Below are positions 33,956-48,500 of a stretch of DNA of 64,000 nucleotides, piece by piece. The translations under genes were made by a program, and so were the position numbers. This DNA is from Sequoia sempervirens (taxonomy: Eukaryota > Streptophyta > Pinopsida > Cupressales > Cupressaceae). Every line of letters begins with the position of its first letter. Position 1 is the first letter of the stretch. Location of the stretch: the NCBI GenBank assembly GCA_007258455.2, contig VDFB02000001.1:18499461-18563460 (forward strand). Reading direction: 5' to 3'. The notes beneath the pieces are model-generated. The model searched no databases. It was not told the origin of the DNA and was given only the letters and a program-made list of their open reading frames with translations.

Positions 33956-36900
33956 GTCTAAGTAGACCCAAATCGTCATTTTTTCGAAAAACTAATTTTT
34001 CACCAACATGTAAGAACCCCTCAAAAATTGAATCTACGAAACAATTTTTTTTTTGGAAAATTGAAAATATGGGTTTGATAGGTGTGTGCTAAAGAGACCT
34101 AGATCGTCTGTTTTCTGAAATTATTTGTTATTGAAAAAGATAGATTTTTTTGAAAAGATGTAACAGAGGCAAATTTTTTTAATCTTTTTATGAAAAATAT
34201 GAAAAATGGGTTTTGTAGAGAATGTCGTTCTGAGAAAACCTAGATTGTCCTTTTTTCGAAAAGGTAATTTTTCACCAACATGCAAGAATCCCTCAAAAAT
34301 AGAATCTATGAAACATTGTTTTTTGGAAAATCGAAAATATGGGTTTTGTAGGTGCTTGTGTGCTCAACAGACCAAGATCGTCCGGTTTTTGATAAAATAA
34401 GTTGTTCTTGAAAAAGACAGATTTTTTTGAAAAGTAGTAGTAGAGGTAACAGAGGTAAAAATTTTAAATCTTTTTTGAAAAATATGAGAAATGGGTTTTG
34501 TAGAGAATGTTATTCTAATTAGACGCAAATTGTCCTTTTTTTGAAAAGTTAATTTTTCACCAACATGCAAGAACCCCTCAAAAATAGAATCTACGAAACA
34601 TTTTTTTTGGGAAAATTGAAATATGGATTTTATAGGTGTGCTAAAGAACCAGATCGCCCGTTGTTTGAAAAAATAAGTTGCTCTTGAAACATAGGATTTT
34701 TTGAAAATAGAATCGTTTACTAAAGAGAAGCAGATCGCCCGTTGTTTTAAAAAATAAGTTGCTCTTGAAAGATAGCATTTTTTGAAATGTAGAAGCAGTA
34801 GAGGCAAATATTTTGAATCTTGTTTATGAAAAATCTGAGAAATAAGTTTTGTAGAGAAGTCGTTCTGAGTAGACCCAGATCGTCCATTTTTTGAAAAACT
34901 AAATTTTCACCAACATGCAAGAACCCCTCAAAAAAACAATCTATGATACAATTTATTTTTGGGAAAATAAAAAATATGGGTTTTATAGGTGCTCATGTGC
35001 TGAAAGACCCAAATCGTCCATTGTTTGAAGAAATATTTTTTTCTTGGAAAAGATTGGTTTTTTTTTAAAAGTATAAGTAGTAGAGGTAATAGAGGAATTT
35101 TTTAAAAATCTTTTTAGGAAAAACTTGAGAAATGGGTTTTGTAGAGAATGTTATTATGATTAGACCCATATCGTCATTTTTTTGAAAAGCTAATTTTTCA
35201 CCAACATGCAAAAACTCCTTAAAAATAGAATCCACAAAACAATTTGTTTTGGGAAAATCAAAATATGGGTTTTATAGGTGCTCGTGCGCTCAAGGGACCC
35301 AAATCGTTTGTTTTTTGAAAAAATAAGTTTTTTTGAAATAGAGATTGTTTTGAAAAGTAGAAGCAGTAGAAGTAACGAAGGCAAATTTTTTGAATTTTTT
35401 TGTGCAAAATATGAGAAATGAGTTTTGTAGAGAATGTCGTTTTGAGTAGACCCATATCCTCTTTTCGAAAAACTAGTTTTTCACCAACATGCAAGAACCC
35501 CTCAAAAATAGAATCTATGAAACAATTTTTTTTTGGGAAAATCGAAATATAGATTTATAGTTACTCTTTTGCTCAAGAGACCTTCATCATCCATTTTTTT
35601 TTTTTTAAGTTGTTCTTGAAAAAGATAGATTTTTCTGAAAAGTAGAAGCAGAAGAGGTAACAAAGGCAATTTTTTTGAATCTTTTTATGAAAAATATGAT
35701 AAATGGGTTTTGTAGAGAATGTCGTTATGAGAAGACCCAGATCCTCCTTTTTTCGAAAAACTAATTTTTCACCAACATGCAAAAACCCTCTAAAAATTAG
35801 AATCTAGGAAACATTTTTTTTTGGTAAAATCGAAAATATGGGTTTTATAAGTGCCTGTGTGCTAAAAAGACCTAGACCGTTTGTTTTTTGAAAAAAATAT
35901 TTGTTCTCCAAAAAGATAGACTTTTTTGAAAAGTAGATGAAGTAGAGATAAGAGAGACAAATTTTTTGAATCCTTTTATGAAAAATTTGGCAAATGGGTT
36001 TTGTAGAGAATGTCGTTCTGAGTAGACCCAGATCATCCTTTATTCGAAAAACTAAATTTTCACCAACATGCAAGAACCCTTCAAAAATAGAATCTATGCA
36101 ACAATATTTTTTGGAAAAGCGAAAATATCAGTTTTATAGGTGTTTGTGTTATGAAGAGACTGAGATCGTCCATTTTTAAAAAAAATAAGTTCTTGAAAAA
36201 GATAGATATTTTTGAAAAGTAGAAGCAGTAGACGCAACAAAGGAAATTTTTTTGAATCCTTTTATGAAAAAGGGGATAAATGTGTTTTGTAGACAATGTC
36301 ATTCTGAGTAGACTCAAATCGTCCTTTTTAAAACAAAACTAATATTTCACCAACATGCAATAACCCTTAAAAAATGGAATCTACGAAACAATTTTTTTTG
36401 GGAAAATTGAAAATATGGGTTTTATAGGTACTTGTGTCCTTAAGGGACCCAAATCATCTGAATTTTGAAAAAATAAGTTGTTCTTGAATAAGATAGATTT
36501 TTTTGAAAAGTAGAAGCTATGGAGGTAAAAAAGGCAAATTTTTTGAATCTTTTTATGAAAAATTTGAGAGATGGTTTTTGTAGAGAATGTCGATCTAAGT
36601 AGACCCAGATTGTCCTTTTGTCAAAAAACTAATTTTTCAACAACATGCAAAAACGCCTCAAAAATAGAATCTACAAAACAATTTCTTTTGGAAAAATTGA
36701 AATATGGTTTTTATAGGTGAGCGTGTGCTAAAGAGACCCAGATCGTTTGTTTTTTGAAAAATATAGTTTTATTTTTAAAAGTAGAAGCAATAGAGGTAAC
36801 AAAGGTAAATCTTTTGAATCTTTTAATGAAAAATCTAAGAAATGGGTTTTGTAGAGAATGTCATTCTGAGTAGACCTAGATAAATAAACTAATTTTTCAC

Positions 36901-37947
36901 CAACATGCAAGAACCCCTCAAAAATCGAATCTACGAAACAATTTTATTTGGGAAAATCAAAAATATGTGTTTTATAGGTGTTTGAGAGCTAAAGAGACGT
37001 AGATCATCCGTCTTTTTTTTTAAATAAGTTGTTTTTGAAAAAGATAGTTTTTTTTTTAAAGTAGAAGCAGTAGAGATACAGAGGCAAACTTTTTGAATCT
37101 TTTTATGAAAAATCTGAGAAATGGGTTTTGTAGACAATGTTGTTATGAATAGACTCAGATTGTCATTTTTTCGAAAAACTTATTTTTCACCAACATGCAA
37201 GAACCCCTCAAAAATAGAATCTACGAAACATTTTTTTTGGGAAAACAAAAAATATGGGTTTTATAGGTACTCATGTGCTAAAGAGACCCAGATCTTCCAT
37301 TCTTTGACAAAAAAAAGTTGTTCTTGAAAAAGATAAATATTTTTGAAAAGTAGAAGCAGTAGAGGTAACAAAAGCAATTTTTTTGAATCTTTTTATGAAA
37401 AATCTAAGCAATGGGTTTTGTAGAGAATGTCGTTCTGAATAGACCTAGATCATCCTTTTTTCAAAAAACTAATTTTTCACAAACATACAAGAACCCCTCA
37501 AAAATAGAAACCATAAAACAATTTTTTTGGGAAAATCAAAATATGGGTTTTATAGGTGCTCAAGTGCTAAAGAGACCCTAATCGCCCATTTTTTGACAAA
37601 AAAAGTTGTTTTTGAAAAAGATAGATTTTTTTTTTAAAGTAGTAGAGGTACAAAGGCATATGTTTTCAATATTTTTATGAAAATTTTGAGAAATGGGTTT
37701 TGTAGAGAATGTCGTTCTAGGTAAACCCAGATCTTCCTTTTTTCAAAAAACTAATTTTTCACCAACATGCAAGAACCCCTCATAAATAGAATCCATGAAA
37801 CAATATTGTTTTGGAAAATTGAAACATGGGTTTTATTGGTGCTCTCGTATGCTAAAGAGTCCCAGATCGTCTGTTTTTTGAAAAAATAAGTTGTTTTTGA
37901 AAAACATAGATTTTTTTGAGGAGTAGAAGGAGTAGAGGTAACAAAAA
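33956..37947 (-). repeat. satellite B, minus orientation, about 14 units
   Basis: The reverse complement of the B words repeats throughout: GGTCTACTCAG appears as CTGAGTAGACC, CACCAACATGCAAGAACCCC stands at about 280-bp steps, and ATGGGTTTTGTAGAGAATGT lies between. The near-identical 61- to 89-codon minus-strand ORFs starting MHVGEKLVF are by-products of the unit. The right border lies in GGTAACAAAA, shared with A's CAACAAAAAATG. Confidence 0.9.
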
Positions 37948-40900
37948 ACAATTGAAGGTTCGTGAAAGGTGATTAAAAATATGCATACAAAATGCACAAC
38001 CATCGTACAAGTACAATGTAATCCATTATCATAGTCACCAAAGTTGATTGATGGCACATAAAAAATCAAACTTGAGCGGTTTCCTAAATGTGTCTATAAC
38101 TCAACAAAAAATGAAATTTTGTGAAAGTCAATTAAAAATGTGTACAAAATGCACAACTATAGTACAATCCATAATTGTAGTCACGAAAGATGATTTATAG
38201 CCCAAAAAAATCTGAAACATGAGGGGTTTCTGAATTGCGGTTATAACTCAACAAAAAATGAAGGTTCACGAAAGGTTATATAAAAAATGTATATAGAAAA
38301 TTAGTGTTCATAATGCACAACTATAGTGTAATCCACAAGCGTACTCACCAAAATTGATCAATGGCCCACGAAAACTCAAACTCGAGCGGTTTCCTAAGTG
38401 CGACTATAACTCAACGAAAAATGAAGTTTTGTGAAAAGAAAATAAAAATATGCATACAGTATACACAACTACAATACAGGCCACTATCGTACTCACCAAA
38501 GTTAATCGCTGGCCCACAAAAACTCAAACACAAGCAGTTTCCTAAATTCGGCTATAACTTAACAAAAATTGAAGGTTCATGAAAGGCAATAGAAAGTACA
38601 CTTAGAGAATGGACAATTATAGTGCAATACACAATCGTAGTCACCAAAGTTGATCGATGGCCCAAGAAAACACAAATATGAGTGATTTCTTAATCTCAAG
38701 TATAACTCAATAAAAAATGAAGGTTCGTGAAAGGCGATAGAAAATATGCGCATAAAAAATAGAACTACAATATATTTCACAAACGTAGTCACCAAAGTTG
38801 ATCGATTTCCCATGACAACTCAAACTCGACCAATTTCCTAAAAGGTTTTTGAAAGGTGATAGAAAATACACATACAAAATGGACAACTACAGTGCAATCC
38901 ACAAGCGTAGTCACCAACATTGATCGATGGCCTACAAAAGCTCAAACTTGAGCAGTTTCCTAAATGCAGCTATAATTGAACAAAAGAAGAAAGTTTGCCA
39001 AAGGTGATAGAAAATACATGTATAGAATGGACAACTACAATGCAATCCACAATCGTAGACACCAAAGTTGATCGATGGCCCACAAAAACTCAGACACGAG
39101 CGGTTTCCTAAGTGCGGCTATAACTCAACGAAAAAGGAAGGTTCACGTAAGGCGATAGAAAATACACATATAGAATGTACAACCATAGTGTAATCCACAA
39201 TCTTAGTCACCAAAAATGATTCATGGCCCAAAAAAATTCAACCATGAAAGGTTAACTAAATGCAGCTATAACTCAAAAAAAATTGAAGGTTCACGAAAAG
39301 TGATAGAAAATATGTGTATAGAATGCGCATCTACTGTCTAATCCACAATCATAGTCGCCAAAGCTAATAGATGGCCCACAAAAGCTCAAACATGAGCATT
39401 TTCCTAAATAAGGCTATAAGTCAACAAAAAATGAAGGTTCGTTAAAGGCGATAGAAAATACGCGTACAAAATGGACAAGGACAGTGCAATCCACAATTGT
39501 AGTCACCAAAGTTGATCGATGGACCACAAAACCTCAAACATGAGCAGTTTGCTAAGTGCGGCTATAACTCAACTAAAGATCAAGATTCACAAAAGGTGAA
39601 AGAAAATATGTGTATAGAATGTGCATCTACTGTCTAATCCACAATCATAGTCACCAAAGCTGATAAATGGCCCACAAAAACTCAAACATGAGCATTTTCT
39701 TAAATATGGCTATAACTCAACAAAAAATGAAGGTTCGTGGAAGGCGATAGAAAATACGCGTACAAAATAGACAAAGATAGTGCAATCCACAATTGTAGTC
39801 ACCAAAGTTTATCGGTGGCCCATGAAAACTCAAACACGAGTGGTTTCCTAAGTGCAGTTGTAGCTCAACAGAAAATGAAGGTTCACGAAATGTGATAGAA
39901 AATACACGTATAGAATGGACAACTACAGTGTAATCCACAATCATAGTAACCAACATTGATTGATGGCCCACGAAATCTCAAACTCGAATGGTCACCAAAG
40001 TTGATCGGCCCACGAAAAACTCAAACACCAGCGGTTTCCTAAATGCGGCTATAACTCAATAAAAAATTAAGGTTCCAGAAAGGCCATAGAAAATACACGT
40101 ACAAAATAGACAACTACTTGCAATCCACAATCGTAGTCACCAAAGTTGATCAATGGCTCATGAAAACACAAACATGAGCGGTTTCCTAAGTGCAGCTATA
40201 ACTCAACAAAAAAAGAAGGTTCACAAAAGGCGATAGAAAATACATGTGTCGAATACACAATTATAGTGTAATCCACTATCGTAGTCACCAAAGTTGATCG
40301 ATGGCCCACAAAAACTCAAACACAAGTGTTTTCCTAAATGTGGCTATAAGTCAACAAAAAATGAAGGTTTGAAAGGCGATAGAAAATATGTGTATACAAT
40401 GCACAACTAGTGTGTAATCCACAAGCATAGTCACCATAGTTTATCGATACCCCACAAAAACTAAAACACGGGGGGTTTCCTAAATGCGGCTATAACTCAA
40501 CAAAAATAAAGCTTCACAAAAGGTGATAGAAAATTGGCGTTCATAATGGACCACTATAGTGCAATCCACAATCGTAGTTACCAAGGCTGATTGAAGGCCC
40601 ATGAAAACACAAACACGAGCGATTTCGTAAATGCGGCTATAACTCATGAAAAGATGATGGTTGACAAAAAGTGATAGAAAACACATGTAGAAAATGGACA
40701 ACTACAGTGCAATAAACAATTGTAGTCACTAAAGTTGATAGATGGCCCAAGAAAACTCAAACTCGTGCGTTTTCCTAAATGAGGCTATAACTCAACAAAA
40801 AATGAAGGTTCGTGAAAGACGATTAAAAATATACGTACAAAATGCCGAAATGCAGTACAATCCACAATCGTAGTCACCAAAGTTGATCGATGGCCCAAAA

Positions 40901-41892
40901 AAACTCAAACATGAGCATTTTTTTAAATGCGGCTATAACTCAATAAAAAATAAAGGTTCAATGAGATTAAAAATATGTGTACAAAATGCACAACTATAGT
41001 GCAATCCAGAATCTTAGTCATGAAACTTGATCGATGGCCCACGAAAACTCAAACTCGAGTAGTTTCTTCAATGCGAGTATAACTCAACAAAAAAAGAAAG
41101 TTCACGAAAGACTAGAAAATGCATGTACAGAATGGACAACTACAGTGCAATCCAAAATCGTAGTCACAAAAGTTGATTGATGGCCCACAAAAACTCAAAC
41201 ACGGGTAGTTTCCTAAGTGTAGCTATAACTAAAAGAAAAATGAAGGTTCGTAAAAGGCGATAGAAAATACATATATAGAATGGACAATTAGAGTGTAATC
41301 CACAATCATAGTCACCAAAGTTGATCAATGGCCGACAAAAAACTCAAACACGAGCGATTTCCTAAATTAACTCAACAAAAAATGAAGGTTCATGAAAGGC
41401 GATTAAAAATATGCATTCAAAATGCATAACTATAGTGCAATCCACAATCGTAGTCACCAAAGTTTATCGATAGCCCATGAAAACTCAACCACGAGCGATT
41501 TCCTAAATGCGGCTATAACTCAACAAAAAATGAAGGTTCGTGAAAGACAATAGAAAATATGTATATAGAATGCACAAATACGGTGTAATCCACAAGCGTA
41601 GTCATGAAAGTTGATCGACAGGCCATGTAAACTCAAACACAAGCGGTTTCCTAAATGCGGCTATAACTAAACAAAAAATGAAGGTTCGTGAAAGGTGATT
41701 AAAAATATGCGTACAAAATGCACAACTAGAGTACAATCCACAATCGTAGTCACCAAAGTTGATCAATGGCTCACAAAAATCAAACTCGAGTTGTTTCCTA
41801 AATGTGGCTATAACTCAACAAAAAGTGAAGTTTCACGAAAGACAATAGAAAATAGGCATATAAAATGCACAAATATAGTGTAATCCACAAGC
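37948..41892 (+). repeat. satellite A, plus orientation, about 27 units
   Basis: Regular A units in plus orientation, including shortened monomers near 38,830 and 39,985. It ends in ATCCACAAGC, where B begins with GCATGTTGGTGAAAAATTAG (shared GC). Confidence 0.9.
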
Positions 41893-44545
41893 ATGTTGGT
41901 GAAAAATTAGTTTTTCAAAAAAAGGACGAGTTGAGTCTACTCAAAATGACATTATCTAAAAAACCCATCTCTCAGATATTTGATAAAAATATTCAAAAAA
42001 TTTGCCTCTATTAACTCTACTGCTTCTACTTTTCAAATAAAACATCTTTTTCAAGAACAAATTATTTTTAAAAAAAACGAATGATCTGGGTCTCTTTAGC
42101 TCTCAAGCACGTATAAAACCCATAATTTTGATTTTCCCAAATAAAATTGTTTCGTAGATTCGACTTTTGAGGGGTTCTTGCATGTTGGTGAAAAATTAGT
42201 TTTTCAAAAAAATGACAATCTGGTTCTACTCAGAACGACATTATTCTCTACAAAACCCATTTCTCAGATTTTTCATTAAAAAAATTGAAAATTTTTGCCT
42301 CTACTAGCTCTAGTGCTTCTACTTTTCAAAAAAAAAAATCATTTTCAGGAAAAAACATATTTTTTCAAAAAGTGGACGATTTGGGTCTCTTCAGCACACG
42401 AGCACCTATAAAACCGATATTTTTTATTTTCCCGAAAAAAAATGTTTCGTAGATTCTATTTTTGAGGGGTTCTTGCATGTTGGTGAAAAGTAAGATTTTT
42501 GAAGAGAGGATGATCTAGGTCTACTCAGAACGACTTTCTTTACAAAACCCATTTCTCAGATATTTCAAAAAAAGATTCAAAAAATTTGCCTCTTACATCT
42601 ACTACTTCTACTTTTCAAAAAAAGTCTATCTTTTTCAAAAACAACTTATTTTTTTAAAAAACGGATGATCTGGGTGTCTTTAGCTCTCGAGAACCTATAA
42701 AACCCATATTTTTTTATTTTCACAAATAAAATTATTTCGTCGATTCAATTTTTGAGGGGTTCTTGCATGTTGGTGAAAATTTGGGTTTTCAAAAAAAAAA
42801 ATTTGGGTCTACTCAGAACGAAATTCTCTACAAAAACCATTTCTTAGATGTTTCATAGAGAGGTTCAAAAAATTTATCTCTGTTACCTCTACTGCTTCTA
42901 CTATTAAAAAAAAATAAACAATTTGGGTTTCTTTAGCACACGAGCACCTATAAAAACCATATATCAATTTTTCGAAAAAAAAAAAATTCATAGATTTTTT
43001 TTTGAGGGGTTCTTGTATTTTGGTGAGATATTAGTTTTTTTGAAAAAAAGGACGATATGGGTCTACTCAGAATGACATTGTCTACAAAACCCATTTATTC
43101 CATTTTTCATAAAAAAATTCAAAAAAATTTCCTATGTTCCGTCTATTGTTTCTACTTCAAAAAAAAATCTATCTTTTTCAAAAAATGGACGATCTAGGTC
43201 TCTTTAGCACACAAACGCCTATAAAACTAATATTTTTGATTTGCAAAAAAAAATTGTTTCGTAGATTCTATTATTGAGGGGTTCTTGGATGTTGGTGAAA
43301 AATTAGTTTTCCGCAAAAAGGACGAGCTGGGTCTACTCAGAACGACATTCTCTACAAATCCCATTTGTCAGATTTTTCATAAAAAGATTCAAAAAAATTG
43401 TATTTGTTATCTCTATTGCGTCTACTTTTCAAAGAAAACTATCTTTTTAAAGAACAAATTTTTTTTTCAAAAAATAGACGATCTGGGTCATTTTAGCACA
43501 TGGGCACCTATATAAAACCCATATTTTCAATTTTCCAAAAAAAAGTTATTTCCTAGATTCTATTTTTGAGGGGTTTTTGCATGTTGGTGAAAACGTAGTT
43601 TTTTGATAAAAGGACGATCTGGGTCTTCTCAGAACGACATTCTCAAATTTTTCATAGAAGGATTCAAAAAAATTGCCTCTATTATGTCTACTAATTCTAC
43701 TTTTGAAAAAATCTATCTTTTTCAAAAATAACTTTTTTTTAAAAGAAACAAACGATCAGGGTCTCTTGAGCACATGACCAACTATAAAACCCGTATTTTG
43801 ATTTTTCCCAAAAAAAAATTGTTTCATAGATTCTATTTTTGAGGGGTTCTTGCATGTTGGTGAAAAATTAGTTTTTCGAAAAAAGCATGATATGGGTCTA
43901 CTCAAAACGACATTCTCTACAATACTCATTTCTCATATTTTTCAAAAAAAGATTCAAAATTTTTGCCTCTGTTACCTCTATTGCTTCTACTTTTCAAAAA
44001 AAAATTTGTTTCAAGAACAACTTATTTTTCAAAAAATAGAAATGTGGGTCTCTTGAGCACACGAGCACGTATAAAACCCATATTTCAATTTTCAAAAAAA
44101 AGATGATATGGGTCTAATCATATTAACATTCTCTACAAAATCTATTACTCAGATTTTTCATAGAAAGATTTAAAAGAATTTCCTCTATTACCTCTCCTAC
44201 TTCTACTTTTAAAAAAAAAAAAAGATGATTTGGGTCTTTCAGCACATGAGCACCTTATAAAACCCATATTTTTGATTTTCCCAAAAATAAATTGTATCGT
44301 AGATTGTATTTTTGAGGGGTTCTTGCCTGTTGGGGAAAATTGAGTATTTCAAAAAATGGATGATCTGGGTCTACTCAAAATGACTCTACAAAACTCATTT
44401 CTCAAATTTTTCATAAAAGGATTCAAAAAAATTGCCTCTATTGCCTATATTGCCCCTACTACTTCTACATTTCAAAAAAATTACTTTTTCAAAAGCAACT
44501 TATTTTCGAAAACATTGGACGATCCGGTTCTCTTTAGCACACGAG
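41893..44545 (+). repeat. satellite B, plus orientation, about 9 units
   Basis: GTTCTTGCATGTTGGTGAAA words recur at about 42,176, 42,470, 42,760, 43,280 and 43,848. Several units are shortened, as near 44,090 and 44,400. It ends at TTTAGCACACGAG, where A starts with GCCCAGGAAAACTC. Confidence 0.9.
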
Positions 44546-45024
44546 GCCCAGGAAAACTCAACCACGAGCGTTTTCATAAATGTGGCTATAACTCAATAAA
44601 AAATGAAGGTTCACGAGAGGCAATTCAAAATATGCGTACAAAATGCACAACTACAGTACAATCCAGAATCGTATTCACCAAAGTTGATCGATGGCCCAAA
44701 AAAACTCAAACATGAGCGGTTTCCTAAATGCGGCTATAACTCAACAAAAAATGAAGGTTTGGGAAACGTGATAGAAAATACAATGGACAACTATAATACA
44801 ATCCACAATCATAGTCACCAAAGTTGACGATGGCCTATAAAAACTCAAACACGAGCGTTTTCCTAAATGCACTATAACTAAACAAAAAATGAAGGTTCGT
44901 GAAAGGCGATTAAAAAAATGTGTAGAGAATGAACAACTATAGTACAATCCACAATCGTAGTCACCAAAGTTGATTGATGGCCCAGAAAAACTCAAACATG
45001 AGCGGTTTCCTAAATGCGGGTATA
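44546..45024 (+). repeat. satellite A, plus orientation, about 3 units
   Basis: A short plus-oriented A array between two B blocks. It breaks off at TAAATGCGGGTATA, and the next base run belongs to B in minus orientation. Confidence 0.9.
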
Positions 45025-45484
45025 TTTTTTTGGAAAATCGAAACATGGGTTTTATAGGTTCTCGTATGTTAAAGAGTCTTAGATCGTCCGTTTTTTGAAA
45101 AAATAAGTTGTTTTTGAAAAACATAGATTTTTTTGAGTAGAAGCAGTAGAGGTAACAAAAGCAAATATTTTGAATCTTTCTATGAAAAATATGAGAAATT
45201 GGTTTTGTAGAGACTCTCGTTCTGAGTAGACCCATATTGTCCTTTTTTCGAAAAACTAAATTTTCATCAACATGCAAGAACCTTTCAAAAATAGTATGTA
45301 TGAAAGAATATTTTTTGGGAAATTCAAAAATATGGGTTTTATAGATGATCATGTTGTAAAGAGACACAAATTGTTTGTTTGTTTTTTTTTTTTAAAGTTG
45401 TTCTTGAAAAAGATAGATTTTTTTGAAAAGCAAAAGCAGTAGAGTTAACAGAGGCAATTTTTTTGAATTTTCTATGAAAAATCC
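45025..45484 (-). repeat. satellite B, minus orientation, about 1.6 units
   Basis: Minus-oriented B words are ATGGGTTTTATAGGTTCTCG, GTTCTGAGTAGACCC and CATCAACATGCAAGAACC. The block ends at TATGAAAAATCC beside a 14-bp perfect palindrome. The minus-strand ORF at 44,741-45,367 spans both satellites and is a by-product. Confidence 0.85.
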
Positions 45485-45529
45485 TATACACGTGTATAAA
45501 ACCTATATTTTCAATTTTCCCAAAAATAT
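45485..45529 (+). repeat. short satellite B piece in plus orientation with palindrome
   Basis: TATACACGTGTATA (45,485-45,498) is a perfect palindrome at the point where B flips from minus to plus. It is followed by AAAACCTATATTTTCAATTT (plus-oriented B). The palindrome also resembles A's CTATACACGTGTAT, so a tiny A fragment may sit at the join. Confidence 0.7.
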
Positions 45530-48500
45530 TTGTTGAGTTATAAGCCCACTTAGTAAAACGCTCGTGTTTGAGTTTGCGTGGGCCATCGATCAAATTTGGT
45601 GACTATGATTGTGGATTATATTGTAGTTGTGCATTCTATACGCGAATTTTCTATCGCCTTTCACGAACCTTCATTTTCGTTTAGTTATAGCCGCACTTAG
45701 GAAACTGCTTGCGTTTGAGTTTTCGTGGGCCATCGATCAACTTTGGTGACTGCGATTGTGGATTGCACTGTAATTGTCCATTCTATACGCAGATTTTCTA
45801 TCGCCTTTTGTGAACCTTCATTTTAGGTTGAGTTATAGCCGCATTTAGTAAACCACTCGAGTTTGACTTTTCATGGGCCATCGACTAAATTTGGTGACTA
45901 CGCTTGTGCATTACACTATAATTGTGCATTCTATATGTGTATTTTCTATCGCCTTTTGCGAACCTTCATTTTTTGTTGAGTTATATCACATTTAGGAAGC
46001 TGCTCATGTGTTGATTTTTGTGGGCTATCGACCAACTTTGGTACCTTCGATTGTGGATTGTACTATAGTTGTGCATTCTCTATGCATATTTTTAATCACC
46101 TTCCACAAACCTTTATTTTTTGTTGAGTTATAATTTAGGAAAACACTCATGTTTGAGTTTTCATGGGTTATCGATCAACTTTGGTGACTACGATTGTGGA
46201 TTGCACTGTAGTTGTCCATTTTGTATGTGTATTTTTATTCACCTTTTGTGAACCTTCATTTTTTGTTGAATTATAGCCATATTGAGGAAACTGCTCGTAT
46301 TTGAGTTTTCGTGGGCCATCGATCAAGTTTACTGACTACGATTGTGGATTACACTGTAGTTGTTCATTCTATACGCGTATTTTCTATTGCCTTTTGTGAA
46401 CCTTCACTTTTTCTTGAGTTATAGTTGCTTTTAGGAAATTGCTGATGTTTTAGGTTTTTGTGGGTTATCAATCAACTTTGGTGACTACAATTCTGGATTG
46501 TACTATAGTTGTGCATTCTGTACACATATTTTTAGTTGCCTTTCATGAGCCTTCATTTTTTGTTGAGTTATTGTCACATTTAGGAAAACACTCGTGTTTG
46601 AGTTTTCGTGGGCCATCGACGAACTTTGGTGACTACGATTGCCGATTGCACTGTAGTTGTCCATTTTGTACACGTATTTTCTGTCACCTTTTGTGAACCT
46701 TCATATTATGTTAAGTTATAGCCGTATTTAGAAAACTGCTCATGTTTGAGAATTCGTGGGCCATCGATCAACTTTGGTGACTACGATTTTGGATTGCATT
46801 GTAGTTATGTATTATGAATGTTAATTTTCTATCGCCTTTCGAAAAACTTCATTTTTTTTTTAGTTATAGCCCTATTTAGCAAACCACTTGTGTTTGTGTT
46901 TTTGTGGGACATCGATTAACTTTTGTGACTACGCTTCTGGATTACATTGTAGTTGTGCATTCTATACGCGTATTTTCTATTGCTTTTCGTGATCCTTCAT
47001 TTTTTTTTGAGTTTTTGTGGGCCATCAATCAACTTTGGTGACTACAATTGTGGATTGTATTGTAGTTGTGCATTCTATACGCATGGTTTTAATCGTTTTT
47101 AACAAAGCTTCATTTTTGTTGAGTTATAGCCACATTTAGGAAAATGCTCATGTTTCAGTTTTTCTTGGGCCATCAATCAACTTTGGTGACTACAATTGTG
47201 GATTGTATTGTAGTTATGCATTCTATACGCATATTTTTAATCATTTTTCACGAAGCTTCATTTTTGTTGAGTTATAGCCGCAATTAGGAAAATGCTCAGT
47301 TTTCAATTTTTTTTGGGCCATCAATCAACTTTTATTATTATGGTTGTCAACTACACTGTAGTTGTGCATTCTATACACATATTTTTTATCGCCTTTTGTG
47401 AACCTTCATTTTTCATTGAGTTATAGCCACACTTAGGAAATCTCTTGTGTTTGAGTTTTTCATGGGCCATCGATCAACTTTGGTGACTATGATTGTAGTA
47501 GTTGTCCATTATATACATGTATTTTCTATCGCATTTTGTGAACCTTCATTTTTCATTGAGTTATAGCTGCATGTAGAGAACCACTCGAGTTTGAGTTTTC
47601 ATGGGCGATCGATAAACGTTAGCGACTATGATTATGGATTACACTGTATTTCTGCATTCTACACATATTTTTTATCGCCTTTCGTGAACCTTCATTTTTG
47701 TTGAGTTATAGCCACATTTGGGAAATCGCTCATGTTTGAGTTTTTCTGGGCCATCAATCAACTTTGGTGACCAAGATTGTGGATTGTACCATATTGTTCT
47801 ACATTCTATATGTATATTTTTAAATGTCTTTCACGAACATTCAATATTTGTTGAGTTATAGCTACATTTAGGAAAACCCTTGTGTTTGAGTTTTCGTGGG
47901 CGATTCATCAACTTTGATGACTACAATTGTGGATTGTACTATAGTTTTGCATTATGTATGCATATTTTTAATCGCCTTTCACGAACCTTCATTTTTCTCA
48001 TTATAGCCACTTTGAGGAAACCGCTCGTGTTTGAATTTTCATGGGCCATCGATCAACTTTCGTTACTATGATTATGGATTACACTGTAGTTGTGCATTCT
48101 ATATGCATATTTTCTATTGCCTTTTGCAAACCTTCATTTTTTGTTGAGTTATAGCTATATTTAGGAAACCGCTTGAGTTTGAGTTATGCAATGTACTTGT
48201 GCATTATGAACACTAATTTTCTACCGCCTTTCGTGAACATTCATTTTTTGTTGAGTTGTGGCCATATTTTTTAAATCAACCAACTTTGGTGACTACACTT
48301 GTGGATTAAACTTTAGTCATGCATTCTATGCATGTATTTTCTATTTCCTTTCGCGTATCTTCATTTTTCTTTGAGTTATAGCCACATTTAGGAAACCGCT
48401 CTTGTTTGGGTTTTTTCGGGGCGATCGATCAACTTTGGTGACTACGATTGTGGATTATATTGTAGTTGGGCATTGTATACACATATTTTCTATCGTCTTT

